Of a stretch of 64,000 bases of DNA, positions 34,116 through 46,290 are shown in pieces; the stretch's first letter is position 1; every line of letters starts with the position of its first letter. Both the position numbers and the translations under genes were made by a program. The notes beneath the pieces were generated by a model that was given only the letters and a program-made list of their open reading frames with translations, did no database searches and was not told the origin of the DNA. Location: assembly GCA_016801885.1 (NCBI GenBank), contig CM028884.1:8328501-8392500 (forward strand). Reading direction: 5' to 3'. Source of the stretch: Toxotes chatareus. Taxonomy: Eukaryota; Chordata; Actinopteri; Toxotidae.

Positions 34116-36090
34116 TGATACAGAGGCTGCTGGAAGAATGTGATTAAGTCTGTTTATGGAGTCCTATCACTGCCACACAAGAGCAGGACCACCTGCAGTC
34201 TGGAAGTCATTACTCCAGGGTCACGGGATATCCTACATGTAAACTCTGAGTCACTTCACCTCAAATTGGGTGTAAAGATCCCATTTCCTCCCATCGACAA
34301 ACTGAACCACCTGCAGGGTGATAGGATATGATGTCGTTGAGGTCTACGGCCTGCATTGCTATTTTATCATACTGCTACAAGAGAAGGGGCGTGTGAGCAA
34401 ATCTGACAGGTTGGAGCTTTGGCTTGGTCACATTGAGGAAATTTCATTTAACATGTAACATCTACACTGTGTAACCCTCAAAAACTAAAATATATGCAAT
34501 GTTCCATTATCTTCTACCATGTGTCTTTGTATTTACTGTTAAAGTGTAAAGAATTTAATGCTACATTTGTCATTTGTCTGTATCTCTCTGTGACAATGCA
34601 ATCAAGTCAAATGAATTTGTGATGAAACGTGGCAGTAACTTCCGTGTAAATGTAAATAAATATTCTGTTTTCTCTTTTCAATGAAGGTCAGTTATAGCCA
34701 CTGCTACTCAAACGTAACTGAGCAGCAAATAAAACAGCACTGGAAATATTTCCCCCATTGCTCCAAGTTTTTTTAATTAATTACTGATAATGCCAGTTTT
34801 CCTTAACATAGAAAAGCAGTCATCTCCTGAATAATTTAACAATCAAGCATTTAAAACGATTTGTTCTTGCAAACGGATAATAAACACTGTACAAAAGTTG
34901 CTGAAGTGACACAGAATCCGAAAGCAAACTCATTTAAACTCCAGAATATATTGAACAAGAATCTATAAGTGAAATCTTTACTTTTTAACAGCCGTTACCA
35001 GGCAACAAAATTTAAAACTTGGGGACTGACACTCGCTAACGGCCAAACTTCTTAGCTGAGCTCCAAGCACAACTACTGCTTGTGTAACAATGTGAAAGAG
35101 GTCATTTGTAATAATGACCCTACAGAGAATTATCACCAGAATCTGCTCCCCTTGGCGTTACAGAGGGTTCTGTGAGTTTCAGCTCATTGTTTAGCTGTCC
35201 AACACGCAAATTTACTGTTTTGTTTCATGTTCTCACTATTCTCATAGTATTGATTTCAGCTGCAACAGACAGCTTTATTCAACAAAAAAAACACTAAAAA
35301 CCCACTGTACAGAAACTATTCAACTCCAAACAGCAAACAGACATAGACAGAAACTAGGTGGTGGAGCATTTAGCTGCTAAAGAACCAGAGACCAAAAACA
35401 GAGATAAAAGAAGAGTTAATACTGGTTTTAAACTGTGTGTTCAGAAGCACAACTCCAAATGATTAAGTTCCTCCATATCCACTGGATGTGTAAATATAAC
35501 TGTCTGCTAACACGTTTACCATATCAACTTAAAAGGTGATGATATGTCAATGTGTTTCACAAGCCAGCTATCTAAAAATATTTTTTTGCAGGTTTAAAGT
35601 GAATGCTCTCCAGAACAGCTTCTGCTGTCCTGACATTGTCATATGATGATGAGTTTGAGTAAATGCTCTCAAAATAATGTCAAAATAAATACTTTTATTT
35701 CTGGTAATCTGCCCAAACTGTACTGTAAGAGCTACCACATAATTTCTAATTAATATATTATTACTATGATCAGTTGTTCTTTATTGTACAACTGTTCAGT
35801 AAGGAATTGTGGCTATTAAGAGTTAAGCTTAAAGCATAACATCAAGCTATAATGCCGAAAATCCACACATTCCAAATTTAGGGTGAGATGGTATGTGTAT
35901 ATGAGTGTGCAAAAGAAACATAATTCTTTCTTAGCATGAATAAACAGAGAAGTGACACTTTAACAAAAGAGGCACCAAACAAAAGAGTACTGAAGGGAAA
36001 CACAGTCTCATATTTGTTGTGTACACATTTCACCCATCTCGTGACTGGAAGGCAGATGAGCTGACGCTGTGTTGAGTTAGATTGATGCAT
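34116..36090. other. Spacer, possible small CNE at its start
   Basis: 34140-34340 is non-repetitive and repeats CCACCTGCAG twice (about 34188 and 34308). The remainder is AT-rich with no repeat family. Open frames look random. Confidence 0.42.
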
Positions 36091-36094
36091 CCTC

Positions 36095-36665
36095 TCTGCC
36101 TGACAGTTCTGAATCATGGCTCTAGCCACACACACCACCAGCAGCTCTGGAATGTCTGATAAAATGATATTAATTCCACACATTAATGAGATTAATGAAT
36201 CAGTGCAGCTCAAAGCAGAGAAACCAGCTTTTCCTTTTTGTCTGGCCCTGAAATAATAACACAAAGGTAATTATAGTGCATCCATCAATCTGCTGCCGGA
36301 CAGTCTAATTATCTGGGCATTTCTGAAGTGCTCTCACTTCTTCGCATCCATTTGTATTGTGTGATATGTTATTTTTTCATTAATGGAGAGCTCATCTGTG
36401 GCTCCTCCTGCATGTTACAGTGGCTGCCTGTCAGCGGTTGAGGGAGCTATGATTGAGAGCTGAGGGCCCGGCGATTGAGAGATCCAAAATTTCCATGATG
36501 GATGAAGACGTCATACTGCTAAGAGGTACATATCATCGACTCATCGTGCATCTTGACAAAGCACTCTTATCCTCCAAAGGGAATAATGAGGATGCTGACA
36601 GTGCATCCACTATAATCAATGGCTTTCAAATGAATAATCAACTCCACTAATTGAACAAAGAATTT
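36095..36665. promoter_or_regulatory. Strong CNE-like block
   Basis: Dense words: CATTAATGAGATTAATGAATC over 36181-36201 in two pieces, AGGTAATTATAG near 36267, GTCTAATTATCTGG near 36302, TTCATTAATGGAG near 36376, and GTGCATCC repeats near 36278 and 36600. The 9-mer GATTGAGAG is repeated at 36451-36459 and 36473-36481, 22 bp start to start. The plus open frame over 36453-36650 has no family resemblance. Confidence 0.45.
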
Positions 36666-37800
36666 CTTCTTGGCTTTAGTGTCTTAGAAAAGCCTACCAT
36701 AGCCTGATCCTGAGTTTGTCTTTCACTGCAATGACATGTTTTGTCTGAAAATATACAGCAGCCAATTTTAGTCAGACATAAGAGACGTAAATGTTTTCGC
36801 AGATGATTTCCACAAAACATAATTATAGTATGTGGTTACTAAACAATGGTACTGGAAACAGTGCTAGCCAACGTGGACATCAATTGGAAAGCTTTATTGG
36901 TTTCAGTTGTTTCAGGTAATATATGTATGGTACTTATATGACTGTGCAGCTCCTGAACCTTGTCAATGGCTGAATGCTTTGCTTTCAAAAACTGAAAAAT
37001 GCCATTGCAAAGTACGTTCTGAAATTCAGAGCATCTCCAGAAGTCATAAAAGGACAGGTAATTATTTAAAACTAAAAATCAACAAAAATATAAACACCTG
37101 CCAAAGAACTAAAAACCACCTCTGCAGTAGTTCGCGCTAAAGTAGGTGACTGCAGGACCACATTTTGCCACGACGCCACACACACATACACTCACAAGGT
37201 GAAAACAATACCAGCTATGCTGTTGTGGCTGGTGATAATGAATCCCACAGTACCAAGCCCCTCGATGTCGTTGCCAGTGTGCCAGAACAGCTGCATAAAC
37301 CCCTACCAAAACTCAGCCTTTCTCAAACAAACTCTTCAGCTCCATCATCTGGACTGTAATGGATTTCTAAAACAATAATAATTACGTGAGTTGACCGAGG
37401 CGGAACAAGGTTTGGCTCGGCCTGCCCTCCGTCCCAACTAATTGTGAAGCATACGAAGAGCTGTTTCCTGGAGCTTCCTCACTAATGGTTACAGACGACT
37501 GACATTTCAGAGCAAATAAAATGTCCCCAGCTGTCTAAATAACCGGGTTTAGAGCCTCTTCTCTCTCTATTTTAAATTTCGACAGCAAGAAACCCAGAAG
37601 TCATCTTACCATAAGTGTCACACAGACTCCAGCAGTTAACCTACAATTTACATCCGTTTCTCTGAGCAACTAGGTTCCACTACACCTGAACAAACTATTA
37701 CACAACGTACATCTGTTACATTTCTTTAACCCGTTGTTTAAAGAGGACGGAGCTGTCCAAGTTTCCATTAGCTCCAAAAAATGAATTGAGAAATGCCTTT
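36666..37800. other. Spacer, nothing certain
   Basis: Mixed composition. Word-rich sequence at 37370-37480 could be a small CNE. Opposed open frames at 37109-37309 and 37165-37359 are mutually overlapping and random-looking. Confidence 0.42.
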
Positions 37801-37804
37801 AAAA

Positions 37805-38110
37805 AGCCTTTATACACCAAGTACGCCACAAATCATTTGACAGACAATGTTATGATGTGTCTCCTGTCTCAGCACGGGGGCTGGCTCGAGGGCACAGTCA
37901 CCCCTGACTGATAAACACTCCCTTAGCTATCTGTATCAGCCATGGCCTGGGGGGTGAGTGAATGGGAAAATGTACAATCTGTGCTCGGGTTACAGCTGTA
38001 GAGCCAGGCACAGACAGGTTAATGGTAATATCATGGAGTGGCCTCAACTTTAATTTCAATAAACTCATTAAAATTTGAGACAAGTCATTCCACTTGATTC
38101 AAGTGTCTTG
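37805..38110. promoter_or_regulatory. CNE-like block
   Basis: Contains AATCATTTGACAGACAATG near 37831 with a MEIS-like TGACAG, CTGACTGATAAACAC near 37904, CAGGTTAATGGTAATATC near 38016, and AACTTTAATTTCAATAAACTC near 38046-38066. Non-repetitive. Confidence 0.4.
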
Positions 38111-38900
38111 TAAATGGCTCATAAATGTCCATTTCTTTTTATAAACACTAGGGTCAGTTACTTATCAGGCCTGGCAGAGGGACACTTTCTCAAAAGAGGT
38201 TCTCTTCCTTGTTTTTACATAGAACCAGCACAGATGACAGTAAAATAAACAAATGAAGAAGAACATAAAACAAGACACAGACCTCATCCTGTCAGTGTCA
38301 GAGAGGCCCTAACATGCACACAGCCACACAACATGATGAGTTTCAGATATACAGTATCATCTCTCGCCTCCTACAGCCTTTTAAGCAAATACACTCTGTA
38401 GTGAACAAGCCCGTAGAGCGCTGTGCTGTGAGTGATCAAATCAGAACAGCTCACACGATGGCCTCAGACCCCTGAAAAAAGTTATGCTGAACACATCAAT
38501 TAAAAAACGAAAAGCTGTAAAACAATGAAGGACATTTCCAGAGCAGACAACAAAATAAAAAAAATAATGTCACATACATAGTTAAAAGGTCCAATATACA
38601 GTTGAAAAGCACATAGAGCTGTATCAAGATATTTTTTCCTCTTCTACTTGCATGGAGGCAGCGAGCCAGGAAGAGCCAGAGAAAGACACTAACAAATACG
38701 CTTTTAGCACAGTAAGAAGTCATAGAAACTGTTTGGAGTATACGGTGGGTGAGCAGCTTCTTTACAACACAAAGGCTGCCATGTTTGGATATGTCATCCA
38801 GTGTTTAAAGCTGCATAAATCGTTATGGGTGGAGAAACATCAGATCAAACTAAACTGACAGATGCTTCTCCACCACTTTATCACCCACATATTAAGATGC
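38111..38900. other. Spacer, nothing seen
   Basis: AT-rich, no repeat family, open frames random-looking. Confidence 0.5.
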
Positions 38901-38904
38901 TGTG

Positions 38905-38990
38905 ACTACAATGTTATCAAAAAAATTATGTAATGCTATAATGTTATCAATGTTATAATGTTATCAAAAAAAAACACACACACACACACT
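38905..38990 (+). repeat. ATGTTATCAA repeats followed by CA microsatellite
   Basis: The decamer ATGTTATCAA occurs at 38911-38920, 38941-38950 and 38958-38967, partly as overlapping duplications. It runs into an A stretch and a CA run ending near 38989. Confidence 0.85.
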
Positions 38991-40380
38991 GTAAAGGAGA
39001 CATAAGGCCTTTTTGGGCTGTCTGAGATGTGAGGTGACAGTAGTGAGGGAAACCTGGTAAAACCTGTGGACATTAATCCAGAAAGGTGGCCCCTAGATCT
39101 CACTATGAGACACGGCCACCAGTGTCAATTTGGAGTTTTGGCAACCAAAGACAGGCTGCAGCAGACAGTGCCAGAGATTTAAGATCATGCTCTCACAATG
39201 TTGTCACTACTACAATCCACATCTACAAACCAACCAGTCAGAATACAGCAGGAAATGACGCAAAATACATTGGTCAACATAACATGTCATTCGTGCAATT
39301 TTTGCATAAAGTTTGGGGGAGAAGAAAGGAGGTGGAGGTGAAAAGACAAAAACAAGTTCGTGTGACTCCGGCAAAGAAGATAAGCTAGTGGATGTGTGGT
39401 TTCAAAACATAAGAGAAGTGCAGGTGCAGTTCACAAGGCACCCATCGCACACCTCAAACTGATTTCATAGTCTGACACAGATTGAGAGCAAGATTTTATT
39501 AGACCCATCTCGCACAGTGTGACATGAAATAAACGCACACGATTGTTGTTGCCAGACAGTGTAAAGGAGCCTTAAACTTAAAAACACATACCATATGTAA
39601 AAAGAATTAACAATTTGGAAATTAACATCACACACACATAAAAAGAAACATTACCAATTTTCTTCTCCTCTCTGTAATCACAAACATGTTCACTCTAAAA
39701 GTGAGAAAGGAAAATAAAGGTAGTAAACGCTATTATAAAGAGAATATTGCCAGAGGGAGCAAAATCTCAAAACATATGCTGATGCTTCTCACACTCCGTC
39801 TAACACACACACACACACAAACCGTTTCACTCGCTCGCTTCCTCTCACCTGGTGTGTTCAAAGTGAGATCTTCCCTAGAGGTGAAATTTGGGATACATCA
39901 GGCAGACTGATGAGTTCTGTTTGGCCATATCCATTGTTTCAACTTAATTTTCATTGCAAATTCCTTGGGCCGCAGGTTTCCATTTGTTCTGAAAGGCAAA
40001 CTAACCCAAAATTGTTGCAGGCTGCACCTTTCCTTTGAGGACTCATTATAGGGTTACAAAAAGTAACATGCAAGCCAGACTACTGGGGTTTTGTACTATT
40101 TCTTCCTATCATTTTCATTGTACTTCAGCAAACAATGGTCATGTTTTAAGACAGCAGAACAGACAGACATTTATTCAACAAAATTCTTGCGTTACGATAC
40201 AAAAACGTAAGCAATTCTCAGTGGCAAATGCCATGCACTGACAAAAATCACTGCAGTCCACTCCTTCAAAAGGAAAGTGTTCAGATTAATCAAACATCAA
40301 CCACTGGCAGACTGGCAGACACCACCCAATTACATTTAGACAGATGTCAAACGCTTTTGAAACACACACAAACAACAACA
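38991..40380. other. Spacer with CA fragment
   Basis: A short CA run lies at about 39803-39819. No motif cluster dense enough to call, and open frames look random. Confidence 0.48.
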
Positions 40381-40384
40381 CAAC

Positions 40385-40665
40385 ATCAGTGAATGTGACA
40401 TGTCCCATGTGAACGCCATCTAAGTGTCATCTCCAGCGTCACGGGAAACTTGCTTCCTTTACTGGAACATGAGGAATCCAGCTCAGCCACGACTATGGGA
40501 TCTTTAAGCTGAGTTATTCGTTGCAGTGTCTGATAGATCACCTTACCAGCCCGACTTGTGTGGTTTAAGGCAATTTCATTTTCCAAACCCTCTCCGAAGT
40601 TATCTAAATGGATTGTACAATAATCTGTTGTGCCCTGAAACCACACAGCAAATAATTATTCTGTG
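40385..40665 (-). other. Unexplained block: CNE-like or containing a small exon
   Basis: A balanced, non-repetitive stretch that is open on the minus strand for about 87 codons. Within it, minus-strand positions 40634 down to 40547 (88 nt) are flanked by an acceptor-like GTGTGGTTTCAG and a consensus donor GTAAGG. The translated part begins GTTDYCTIHLDN and contains an N-glycosylation-type NHT. I do not recognise the protein. It could equally be a CNE with chance splice signals. Confidence 0.2.
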
Positions 40666-41690
40666 TTCAAATGTTTGACAGGAAAAATTAGTAACAATCA
40701 CCAAGAGAGCAGGTGTTTTTCTTCCCTCCCCAACCCTCCAACCCCCCACCTTCCCTGAGTGCCCGCAGCAGAAAAGGTTGTGTACAAGGCTAGTATTGAT
40801 TTTGAAACCATTTGACAAAGGATAAATAAGACGGGAGAGGAGGGAGGCCTTAGCCATGAGCTTTTTGATCAATCAACATGTCACAGCTGGAACTAAATTC
40901 AATTCTTATTTATCAAAATCCCCTGCTCAGTTAGAATGCTATGCAACGATGCTTTGCAGAGGCCCTTAACGGTCCTTTGAGCCACAAGCATCACTGTCAC
41001 TGCCATAGATTTCATGACAGAAATACTTTGCAGTGAAATCTTTATCATGTGAAGACAATGAATTCATCTGAATTGCATGAGGTCACTGCATTTTGTATTC
41101 GTACTGCCGGTGTCAGGGAACATAGAAACTAATACTGACAGAAATAATATGCTATAGAGTAAAATATGTAGTTGTTGCTGCGTAGGTTTCAGTGTATGAT
41201 TGCATTGATGTCCACAGATGAGCGGCTATTACTTATCATCCCCATGGATCTGCCCCAAACCCTGTAATTTCAGACAACGTATGTTCATAAAATGGCAACC
41301 ACAGGTCAGGATCCAACCAGTGATTTCACAACAATACAGTCTGATGAACACTAAACACCCAGAGCGCCTTCACTCAAACACGCCTGATTAAGAAATACAT
41401 TTCCTGTCATCCACCCATGAAGTCAGATAAAACCTTTCTTGACTTGTGTTATTATTGAAAGAAAATTGAAAAGGGGTCACATTTTTACAGCTGTTAAACA
41501 ATCCACCCACTCACTGACCTTTGCTCTGACACTAACCCTTCGTATAATTCAACTCAACCCATACTGCTCTCTTTGACACTGGCACTGTAACATTTTGTGC
41601 GTTGTGAAATGCAGGTTAGGGAAGAAACACAACCCCTTTTTTGACAAGTCGGCTATCTGTCATGAGATAAGAACGGACAAACACGCCTGT
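40666..41690. other. Spacer with a PBX-HOX site
   Basis: ATCAATCA lies at 40868-40875 in a word-rich piece (40850-41070) that may be a CNE. A C-rich patch lies at 40725-40750. Otherwise unremarkable. Confidence 0.4.
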
Positions 41691-41699
41691 GGACAATTT

Positions 41700-41885
41700 A
41701 AGCCCCCAGCTTATCTACTGTACCTTTCTTTGGACTGTCAGAGGAAACAGGTGCAATTACAGGAAGCTCACACAAACCAGAGAGGAACATGCAAACTCCA
41801 CGCAGAGAAGGAGCAGGACTGAGATTAAAACCCAGAACCTTCTTGTTGTTAGGACAATGCTCGCTACAGAGCCATCCAGTCAAAT
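41700..41885 (-). mobile_element. Decayed tRNA-derived SINE
   Basis: On the minus strand the order is AACAAGAAGGTTCTGGG, a degenerate box-B-like GGTTTTAATCT region, CTGCGTGGAGTTTGCATG, TTCCTCTCTGG, and GTTTCCTCTGACAGTCCAAAG. This is the order of a common teleost SINE, recalled from general knowledge: a tRNA-like head with 'caagaaggtcctgggttcgaatcc', then 'tgtgtggagtttgcatgttctcc' and 'cttcctcccacagtccaaag'. It has multiple substitutions and small gaps, so it is old. The open frames over it are spurious. Confidence 0.65.
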
Positions 41886-41899
41886 GCTGCAATTCATGA

Positions 41900-42370
41900 C
41901 TGGGCCTTTGAAATGAAAATGATAACATTATGCTCATTTGCATATCAAACACATACATTGTTGTGTAACAGACGTTAGAATGAAGGCAAATTAAAGCAAA
42001 TGCTCTTCTGATTGTAATAGCAGGTTATTGCTCTGGATTCTTGGGGATAATTTCTGTCTTCACTAACTCATGAGTAGTATCAAGTATCATATAAAGACGA
42101 AAAATACGCTTGTAAATAGCTGATTCAATCCTGAATTGCCCAACTCCCAAATGTATTCCTTCTGTCTAGGGTTATTTTATGATAACGATTTATCTCATGC
42201 TGACCTGATTCAAACAGTAATTAAAAATACGTGGTGGTTTGTTCACGAGGAAAAACAACTGGCTGGTAACTCCGGGACATCACAAAGAATTAATAAGAGT
42301 CACGTTAATTCTGTCTTAGTCACATGTTACACTGCCTTCTACCGAGCTGTAACAGATTGAATATGAGGCA
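41900..42370. promoter_or_regulatory. CNE-like block with POU octamer
   Basis: ATTTGCATAT (reverse octamer) lies at 41936-41945 just after AAATGATAACATTATG. Further words are GATTGTAATAGC near 42012, AACTCATGAGTAGTATC near 42066, CAGTAATTAAAAATACG near 42214 and GAATTAATAAGAG near 42286. Non-repetitive and immediately beside the SINE relic. Confidence 0.4.
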
Positions 42371-43070
42371 GAGACATGCACAGGTCACACTGCAATGAGC
42401 TCTGTCAATTTTCTCATCGCTCTGTTCCTTTGTGAATGCAACACCCATTTCCTGTTCCCATGGAGTTGTAGCTTTGATGATAAATTGATTATCAAATAAC
42501 ATAAAAGTAGTGTAGATCTGCAAGATTAATGCCCGCTGGTGAGCAAATTCTCCCATGGTTCAGAATAACAGGGGTAAGAGGGAAAAACAGGTTTTGTTTA
42601 AAGGGTGAATTAGTGGGGCATCCCAAATCTTAATAAGTACAAAATTAGCTTCACAGCAGTTAAGAAAGTTGTGTGAAATTCTGCCCCCTTTCTGAAAGTC
42701 AAAATTAAGATGAGCTTTAAAAATGTAAAACAGAGTAATGCTGTAATAAAAAGCCTTAAGCAAGGCACTTAAATGTGATCTGAATCAATGGCCAAGACAT
42801 TGACATCATTTTGTAGATATAGTGTTTTCTCCATATACCATGTTATGAAATATATATTATATGAAATGTCAGCGATTGGGTGTCTTAAGGTGTTCTATGA
42901 CACCGATATAAAGGATTCTCACAAAGAAAATGGATCTCAGACCACCAGAAACTCACTATCACATAATTCTGAGTGGACAGAGAAAGACAAATGGTGAGGA
43001 GGAAAAAGAGATTAAGTTGATATTCAAGATTAATTTCTTAGTATGGAAATATTTATCTTGAAAATTAATT
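42371..43070. other. Spacer, possible CNE continuation to 42560
   Basis: TTTGATGATAAATTGATTATC over 42473-42493 in two pieces is word-rich. The rest is AT-rich and bland. Confidence 0.4.
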
Positions 43071-43074
43071 TTTC

Positions 43075-43445
43075 TAATATACCCCTTCAGCTATGTGAAA
43101 ATGGAGAATCATTCGAGGGAAGGTGTTCCAGTGACATACCTATTTCACGCCAGTGGAAATCATGAATGAAACCTCATTCCCAAATGTGCGAATAATCAAT
43201 CTGGAATGCTTATGACAATTAACAGTGTGAGATGCAATAAGAGCTGGGTGTTTTGACAGCTTAGATTTGGATTAAACCTGGCTTAATAGGATCATTTTTC
43301 TCACAAAAGGTACTCTTTCAAACCAGGGCAATCAATTATTATGAATTATACATGCATTGAATTAAGTGTCTAATGTCATTAATATGTCTCATTAGTTTGC
43401 ATTGAGTGCGGGAGATTTTCCCCTCTGTGACTCCTCCATCAAAAG
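43075..43445. promoter_or_regulatory. Strong CNE-like block
   Basis: Includes AAATCATGAATGAAAC near 43157, GAATAATCAATCTGG near 43190, GACAATTAACAGTG near 43214, TTGGATTAAACCTGGC near 43266, CAATCAATTATTATG near 43329, GAATTAAGTG near 43358 and TCATTAATATGTCTCATTAG near 43376. No repeat and no coding potential of note; one of the best enhancer candidates by texture. Confidence 0.45.
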
Positions 43446-43551
43446 CAGGATGTTGGGGGGGGCGGGCTGGTTGGATGGTTGGGGGAGAATAACAGTATTT
43501 GCATTGAGCAGAGGCGCCATTGTGTCAATGTCAAATGGAGTGTTTGTAATG
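43446..43551 (+). other. G-rich patch
   Basis: G8CGGG starts at about 43455 and a G5 run lies at about 43481. Loops are too long for a canonical quadruplex. Confidence 0.6.
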
Positions 43552-43571
43552 TCTCTCTCTCTCTCTCTCTG
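43552..43571 (+). repeat. (TC)10 microsatellite
   Basis: An uninterrupted TC/CT run. Confidence 0.96.
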
Positions 43572-45245
43572 TTGCTGGAAAGCATGAGCTTTATTCATTT
43601 CAAATATTTTCAGTGATGCATTAGTGTCAGGATATGTCGGTTCCATTTCTCAGAGACGAGCACAGACCTGACAGCTCGGGTGGATGTGTAAATACAACAG
43701 AAAACACTTAACTATGAGATCATCTGCACTGGGTTATTAATCTTGCTTTTTAAGGGCCTGTGTGGCCTGATTCCATCTATGATCCTCCTGGCCTGGTGTT
43801 GCTATATTCTGAACCATGTTGTCCACCAGGAAAAAAAATCCATTAAGGAGATGGATGTATTTTGAGGATGGTTGGAAGACAAAAGGAACACACCAGTGCT
43901 GATTGCGTGGGTTATGGGTTAAGGGCACATTTACAATGGGCTTCTTTGTTTGGATGGGCTACAGGATACCACACAGGGCACAATGGCTGCTTCTGTAAAT
44001 CCACACATCTCACCAGCTGATGAGTGAGCCCTCGCCGTGTGAAAGACACAAAAAGAAATCTGAACGTTTTTCTAACATACCCAAGCTAAGTGCCTATATT
44101 TCTAATGTAACTTTCTTTACAGGAACAGCCTCCTTCACATTAATACAATTACTCACATTCACACTTGGGAAGTGGCAAGCATGCTATTGCACGGTATTGG
44201 TATTCCCGGTCATGTCCCTCACACAGAATGGGTCTCCTATTTATTCATGACACATCTCAAAACTCAAAACAGCCACTAAGCATGTATTGCAATGCATTAA
44301 ATACGGATACCTCACATGAAAAATGAATCACTTATTGCTAACATTATAGACTCCCTGAAAAGATAATCTGCATTGTTTTATCCTAAATATATTCCAAACA
44401 ACTCACTGAGGGAATTCTCTGCAACTGCAGTACAAGCCACGGCATATATTTCCCTTACTAATTCACAACACTGACTTCTAGATGTACAATTACGCCATGC
44501 ATCATCCCTGGTGGTGCAGAATCAAGAGGTGATGACATGTCTCTGCTGCAAGGCCAGAGACACTAAACCACAGGCCAATGATGCATTGTCACTCTACAAC
44601 AGGAGCAATACATGTCCATAGTGTCAAAAGTTTTATGTTAAGACAGTGAATGCTCTTATTGTGGAACCCTTGAGAGACAACAGCCAAATGACCAGCAGAG
44701 GTCAAAACAGAAAGAACTCTAAATATATTCAAGACATGTGCTTTTATCCATTAATGATTTTTTTTATTCAGAACTGTCAGGCTGTAAAAATGCAGCTGAA
44801 AAGAGAAGCCTTTACACACCGGACCAGAGACTTCCCATGAGGAGACACGGCAACCTTAGCCTTGTTGAATTCACTCCAGGTATACTTCAATTAATTACAA
44901 CTACATAAATAATGTGCAAGGAGGCTATTTAGAGGTTTTATTCTCAAGACATAAAAGCCATTAATTATCAGGGTCAATGTGAAAGAGGGAGATAATGGAA
45001 AACGAGGGCACATCGAAATAAGTGAAACAGGTAGAATTCTAAATATCAACTGAACTAGCAAACTTTATCACTACAGACATCACATACGAGCAACATATGA
45101 GAAACAAGGGCAAACTACTGATCAGTTTTTGTGTGTATGGCTGTCCCACAGATGCCCTTTTTTCTGAAATGAAAACATAGTGCACAACTGAACCAAAATA
45201 AAAGATAACAACATTCCCCTGAAATTACTCTTCCTTGTTTTTGAA
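43572..45245. other. Mixed spacer with word-rich pieces
   Basis: Pieces at 43580-43680, 44010-44240 and 44400-44560 are non-repetitive and could be small CNEs, but motif density is lower than in the named blocks. Open frames look random. Confidence 0.38.
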
Positions 45246-45249
45246 TGTC

Positions 45250-45775
45250 CAGGGAAGCAGGTGAAGTCTGCCCTTATTACCAATGTCAGAGATTCGATTA
45301 AGCACGAGGAAAGCAAATGATCCCAATGAACTAATGATTAATCCGGCAGGTCTATTTACTAATGTACCAGAATGCATTAGAGGCATAAGTTAATGGGGAC
45401 AGGACATCAATTCAAATACAAATGAACCACATTTGCATTGGACGCTTATTGACTGGTGTAACAAAACGAATTACAAAAGGTAATCTACTTATAAACCTTA
45501 GAGACGAATGAAACATGATTCCCAACATATCTACAATTTAACTTGGACCCCCTGTTGCCTCCAGAAATGACAGCATCAATACAAACAGATTGACCGGTCT
45601 GTCGTCAAAATAAAACATCCGTCCAAATTAAAGGAGCGGCTAGAAATAATTAACCTGATTTCCTGTCAGTGCATAAAGACAACTGTTTGTTCTCATTGGG
45701 CAAGACAACTTGTGCTACTTACTCTGTACACTACAACCTGCAAGTATGATCGCCGGCCTAACTGGATTCATAAAA
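45250..45775. promoter_or_regulatory. Strong CNE-like block
   Basis: Contains GAGATTCGATTAAGC near 45289, CTAATGATTAATCCGG near 45331 with a K50-type TAATCC, TTTACTAATGTACC near 45355, ACGAATTACAAAAGG near 45465, AAATAATTAACC near 45645, and GATCGCCGGCC near 45748. Over 500 bp of even, unrepetitive texture; possibly two elements. Confidence 0.45.
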
Positions 45776-45819
45776 ACATATTGTAAACCAACAAAAAGCA
45801 ATTTATACTGCAGTTTTGT

Positions 45820-46290
45820 AACTTACTGCCATCGTGCCTATTAGTGGCAGAAATTTTCCCACACTTCCCTCTGCCAGGCAAAGAACAGTGTGGGGGATCG
45901 TCAGACCCGCCAGAGGCGACAGTGCTATGGCACTCCTGAAATGGCTCCAGCCGAGCACAGGGCCTTCCCTAGGGGTGCGTAAAAAAATAAAAAAATAAAA
46001 ATACTCCTCCCGCTTTGTGGATGAAAGGCCCAGACTTAATCCTCGCTTTGTTCTTGTACATAGATGAACATGAAAGCCCACTTCTGTGGATTGCTTCTCT
46101 CTGGGCCCTTGGGCACAGTGCCGGACCCAGAGCACAGTCTTATCAATAATGCTGCACTCTTAACTATAGGCTTAAATTGGTGGAAAATATTCCACAACTT
46201 GACGGAAATCTATCCATCCCCTCTTCCCAGCGGTAATGACACTTTTGCTAGCTTGTCTAATACCATCTAGTAAGTGATTTTTGTAAGGGG
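45820..46290. promoter_or_regulatory. GC-balanced CNE-like block
   Basis: GC-balanced first part with CpGs near 45895-45960, an A-rich interruption at 45981-46000, then GTCTTATCAATAATGC near 46138 and GCGGTAATGACAC near 46229. Opposed open frames (45803-46135 minus, 46064-46270 plus) have no recognisable family. Confidence 0.3.
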
